Source: SIG701 sp045544955 (lineage in GTDB: Bacteria > Bacillota > Clostridia > Oscillospirales > CAG-272). Taken from it: a DNA stretch of 16,200 nt. Shown piece by piece: positions 13,481 through 16,200 of the stretch. The notes beneath the pieces were generated by a model. The model was not told the origin of the DNA. It ran no database searches and saw only the letters and a program-made list of their open reading frames with translations. Position numbers and translations under genes: made by a program. The stretch's first letter is position 1. Each line of letters starts with the position of its first letter. The stretch covers positions 1 through 16,200 of the forward strand of contig JAZPZY010000020.1 of assembly GCA_045544955.1 (NCBI GenBank), written 5' to 3'.

Positions 13481-15982
13481 ATGAACGAAACCACCGCAAA
13501 ACGACGCATCTGGATACGGAATATCGTGATCATCTTTCTGGCAGTGCTTTTGCTGCTCACGTTCTTCTCCCAGACGATTCTGAATTATTCCCTGCCGGAG
13601 GTGTCCGTCCGGTACCCGAACTGGGGCACCATCACCTCCCGGGTGCAGGTGTCCGGCACCGTCCGTGCCAATCAGACCTATGACGTGACCATCCCCCAGA
13701 CCCGGAAGATCGAAAACGTGCTGGTGCGTGTGGGACAGCGTGTGGAAAAGGGCACGGTGCTCATGACCCTTACCGACGGAGGCTCCGCGGAGCTTGCCGC
13801 CGCACAGAAGCTGTACGACGACCTCACCATCCAGCTTATCGGAAAGGTGAAAGCCGATCCGTCAAGCAGACCGTCCGCCACGGCCGATACGGTCCGTGAG
13901 CTGACCGAGGCGCTTGCTTCCCTTGAGAAGCAGTACGCCGCCATCGTCGCCGAAAAGGGAAAGATCCCCACCATCGCCGAGATGAACGAGGCCAAAACCA
14001 TGATCGGGCTTGAGAAGGCCAATATCGAGGCCCTCACCGAGGAGATCGACCGGCTGAACGGCAAACGGGGACAGACCGGCGGCAGCGGCTATTATACGGA
14101 CGCGGAGCTTTCTGCCCTTATCGATAAGGCAAAGGCCGCCCTCGCCAAAGCGGAAACGGCCGCCCTTGCCGCCCTGAACGCCCAGCTTTCCGCCGAGGCG
14201 TCCCTTTCCCAAAAGAAGGCACAGCTGGCCGCCGCCGGCGAACTTCTGAAAGCCGCCCAGAAAGCGGTGAGCGAGTACGAAGCGGATATGCCCACGGGCT
14301 CCGTGACCATGGAATCCCTCATGAAGGAGTATAAGGCACTGTCGGAGCTGTCCGCCAAGGTGAACGCCGCCGAAGGCGTGCTCCGTCAGCTGGAGAGCGC
14401 GTCCGCGGCTCTTGCGCCCCTGAAATATAAGCACGATACCATCGCCGAAAAGACGGCCCAGCTGGAAGCCATCCATACGGAGCTTACCAAGGTAGCGGCA
14501 GATCTGGCCGCCGCCGTGCTGGCGTTCAATCAGTCGGAGTACGACGCCGCTAAAGCTGCCTACGAAAACGCACAGACCGAGGCGGAAAAGAACGCCGCCT
14601 GGCTGGTATATCAGCCCCTTGAGGCAAAGAATAAGGAAATCAACGACTTCTGGATGAAAAAGAGCAATCTGGAAAACGACCGCAAGGCCGCCGAGATCGC
14701 TCTGGAATCCGCAAAGATCGGCTACGACGAAGCCGCCTACAACAGCGCAAAAGCCGCCTACGACGCGGCCGTCACCGCCGCCGGCGGCAAATCCCTCGAC
14801 CAGCTCCGGACGGAAGTGAACACGCTGAATACGTCCTATGCGGAAGCGTCCCGTACCTATTATCAGAATCAGTTCACCTATACCCAGAACGCCGCCGCAA
14901 ACGACGTGCTCTCCGGGCTGAAGGCGAAGGCGGATACCGCACAAAGCCAGGTGGATACGCTGACAAAGGAGGTGGCGGAGGGCGAAAAGGCCATGCAGAC
15001 CGCCGCCGAGACTCTCACCAAGGCCAACGCCGATAAGACCGCCGCTCAGGCGGAAATGGATCGGGTAGAAAACTTCCGTTCCTACGAGAACCTCACCGAG
15101 CAGATCAAAAAAGTCACCGCACAGAAGACCGAAGCGGAAGAACGCCTGGCAAAGGCCGAGGCAGTGCTGAACGCCGGCAGTGCGGAAAATGAAAAAGCTG
15201 TCGCCGATCAGCTGGCCGCAAAGCAGAAGGAGATCGACGAGGCGAAAAAGAAACTGGCGAACGCCAAAGCCGAGGCGGAAAAAGAGGCCGAGACCGCACG
15301 CCTTGACAAAATGCAGTACGACATCGAGCTGAAGCAGCTGCAGGATCAGGTGGCAAAGCAGGAGGAGGAAGTAAACCGCCTCATGACGCTGGAAACGGAC
15401 GGCAAGATCGAAGCCCCCGCCGCCGGCGTGATCGCCTCCCTGCCCTACGGCGTGGGTAAGGAAGCCGCCGCCAACTCCGTGGTGGCAACCATCACCCTCT
15501 CGGACGCCGGCTATACGATGGAATGCACCGTGTCCGCCCAGCAGGCGGCACAGATCCGCGTGGGCGATACGGGCGAGATCCAGTACTACTACTGGGGCGA
15601 GACGCCCAAGGCAAAGGTGGTCAATATCCAGTCCGCCCAGGGCTCCATGGGACAGAGCCGCGTGGTCACGCTGGAGATCACCGGCCAGGTGGAGTCCGGC
15701 ACCAATCTGACCGTGCTTCTGGGCGGCCGGAACGAAAGCTACGACGCGGTGATCCCGTCCTCCGCCATCCGTGAGGACCAGAACGGCAAGTTCGTCCTTA
15801 TCGTTACCTCCAAGAGCACGCCCCTCGGCAACCGCTATAAGGCCAAACGGGTGGAGGTGGAGGTGCTCGCCTCCGATGCGGTGAATTCCGCCGTCTCCGG
15901 CGAGATCTCCGGCCAGTACGTGATCACACACTCCGAAAAACCCATCTCCTCCGGCGACGCCGTGCGGCTCAGCGAGGAATGA
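13481..15982 (+). CDS. Membrane fusion protein with very long coiled coil
   Basis: HlyD/YknX-like adaptor anchored in the membrane and reaching outward. The ATG at 13481 has AAAGGA 11 bases upstream; a TTG in frame at 13418 lies in a palindrome and is rejected. The protein has 833 residues: one N-terminal transmembrane helix (about 13-34) without a lipobox, the first half of a barrel-sandwich/lipoyl-like domain (VSGTVRANQTYDV 57-69, NVLVRVGQRVEKGTVLMTL 79-97), and an Ala/Glu/Lys-rich helical region of about 540 residues (101-638). The barrel then closes at GKIEAPAAGVIASLPYGVG (641-659), followed by beta-barrel and membrane-proximal domains (AIREDQNGKFV 762-772; SGDAVRL 824-830). Usual adaptors have 350-450 residues with a far shorter hairpin. 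Similar EYDAAKAAYENA and AAYNSAKAAYDAA segments suggest internal duplication. Adaptors normally serve export pumps, yet this one follows two import permeases. Confidence 0.88.
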   Translation: MNETTAKRRIWIRNIVIIFLAVLLLLTFFSQTILNYSLPEVSVRYPNWGTITSRVQVSGTVRANQTYDVTIPQTRKIENVLVRVGQRVEKGTVLMTLTDGGSAELAAAQKLYDDLTIQLIGKVKADPSSRPSATADTVRELTEALASLEKQYAAIVAEKGKIPTIAEMNEAKTMIGLEKANIEALTEEIDRLNGKRGQTGGSGYYTDAELSALIDKAKAALAKAETAALAALNAQLSAEASLSQKKAQLAAAGELLKAAQKAVSEYEADMPTGSVTMESLMKEYKALSELSAKVNAAEGVLRQLESASAALAPLKYKHDTIAEKTAQLEAIHTELTKVAADLAAAVLAFNQSEYDAAKAAYENAQTEAEKNAAWLVYQPLEAKNKEINDFWMKKSNLENDRKAAEIALESAKIGYDEAAYNSAKAAYDAAVTAAGGKSLDQLRTEVNTLNTSYAEASRTYYQNQFTYTQNAAANDVLSGLKAKADTAQSQVDTLTKEVAEGEKAMQTAAETLTKANADKTAAQAEMDRVENFRSYENLTEQIKKVTAQKTEAEERLAKAEAVLNAGSAENEKAVADQLAAKQKEIDEAKKKLANAKAEAEKEAETARLDKMQYDIELKQLQDQVAKQEEEVNRLMTLETDGKIEAPAAGVIASLPYGVGKEAAANSVVATITLSDAGYTMECTVSAQQAAQIRVGDTGEIQYYYWGETPKAKVVNIQSAQGSMGQSRVVTLEITGQVESGTNLTVLLGGRNESYDAVIPSSAIREDQNGKFVLIVTSKSTPLGNRYKAKRVEVEVLASDAVNSAVSGEISGQYVITHSEKPISSGDAVRLSEE

Positions 15983-15998
15983 TGCAGGGGACGCGATG

Positions 15999-16053
15999 TG
16001 GGGGCACTGCCCCCACGCCCCCGCCAAGGGGCACACCCCTTGGAACCCAACCT
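15999..16053. repeat. Dispersed GC-rich repeat, copy 2
   Basis: GGGGGCA and TGCCCCC arms (about 16000-16014), then CCAAGGGG/CCCCTTGG (16024-16043) and AACCCAACCT. Same order and spacing as 7411-7467, although this copy lies downstream of a gene rather than in a leader. Confidence 0.72.
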
Positions 16054-16076
16054 ATGGGAAAATTATAAATCCCCCC

Positions 16077-16146
16077 AGTTTGGGGTTGCAAGGGGGACAA
16101 TGTCCCCTTGCCTGGGGTGTGGTGGAGTTTGCCAAAGGCAAACTCG
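16077..16146. repeat. Further repeat units before the last gene
   Basis: 16077-16111 repeats the unit at 11953-11985 (AGTTTGGGGTT, then a GGGGACAATGTCCCC hairpin, with two single-base insertions). GAGTTTGCC/GGCAAACTC (about 16127-16145) repeats the hairpin at 10212-10234. Both hairpins are kept intact. Confidence 0.7.
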
Positions 16147-16191
16147 GGGGGCCCCACGTGGATCCCCACAAACAGGAGACACATACATATT

Positions 16192-16200
16192 ATGAAAACA
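16192..16200 (+). CDS. Start of a further gene, three codons visible
   Basis: ATG AAA ACA (Met-Lys-Thr) begins at 16192, after AGGAG at 16174-16178, a rather long 13-base spacing. It is co-directional with the permease and fusion-protein genes and would be the fourth gene of that operon. A start of Met-Lys-Thr suits a signal peptide, and a solute-binding lipoprotein is the component missing so far, but three residues cannot identify it. Confidence 0.45.

Noticed and set aside
13862..16036. 724-codon open frame on the minus strand
   Set aside because: Antisense of the coiled-coil gene; the low-complexity Gly/Leu/Phe sequence arises from reading Ala/Glu/Lys codons backwards.

Overview
The window reads like a chromosomal segment of an uncultured, moderately GC-rich Bacillota, most likely a gut-type Clostridia lineage. 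Lines of evidence are C/G-ending codons in the genes, TTGACA/TATAAT promoters with 17-bp spacers, a T-box leader, GGAGG-type ribosome binding sites and a GT28 (processive diacylglycerol glycosyltransferase) lipid enzyme of Gram-positive type. The taxonomic guess is inference. I see no phage, transposase, CRISPR or RNA-gene signature, and no tRNA or rRNA.

Layout. (1) 1-1463, minus: pyruvate kinase, open through the left edge. (2) 1464-2460: about 1 kb without a protein gene, holding the pyk promoter, a stack of strong palindromes, a 7-bp tandem repeat, then a promoter and a cysteine-type T-box riboswitch. (3) 2461-5907, plus: cysE, a zinc-ribbon CPBP membrane protease and cysS, all downstream of the T-box. 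(4) 5908-6267: convergent junction with a duplicated 50-bp terminator. (5) 6268-7386, minus: MGDG-synthase/UgtP-like glycosyltransferase, divergent from (6) 7676-10071, plus: a KDG-kinase-like sugar kinase and a diacylglycerol kinase. (7) 10072-10275: a second convergent junction built like the first. (8) 10276-10758, minus: YbaK/EbsC aminoacyl-tRNA deacylase. (9) 10989 to the right edge, plus: two sugar ABC permeases, an 833-residue membrane fusion protein with a very long coiled coil, and the first codons of another gene.

How the genes connect. cysE and cysS sit under one Cys-tRNA sensor, so cysteine synthesis and charging would rise together when uncharged tRNA-Cys accumulates. YbaK, in a separate unit, acts on mischarged Cys-tRNA(Pro) and fits loosely with that theme. 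The GT28 enzyme and the diacylglycerol kinase both use diacylglycerol, one making glycolipid and the other phosphatidate. The last operon is the most unusual: a MalF/MalG-type import permease pair is followed by an export-type adaptor, with no ATPase or binding protein visible before the window ends.

The noncoding DNA is the other striking part. Almost every intergenic gap is filled with perfect or near-perfect GC-rich inverted repeats from a few families. Two of these, of 151 and 150 bp, begin exactly at a stop codon and keep their helices although the paired bases differ.
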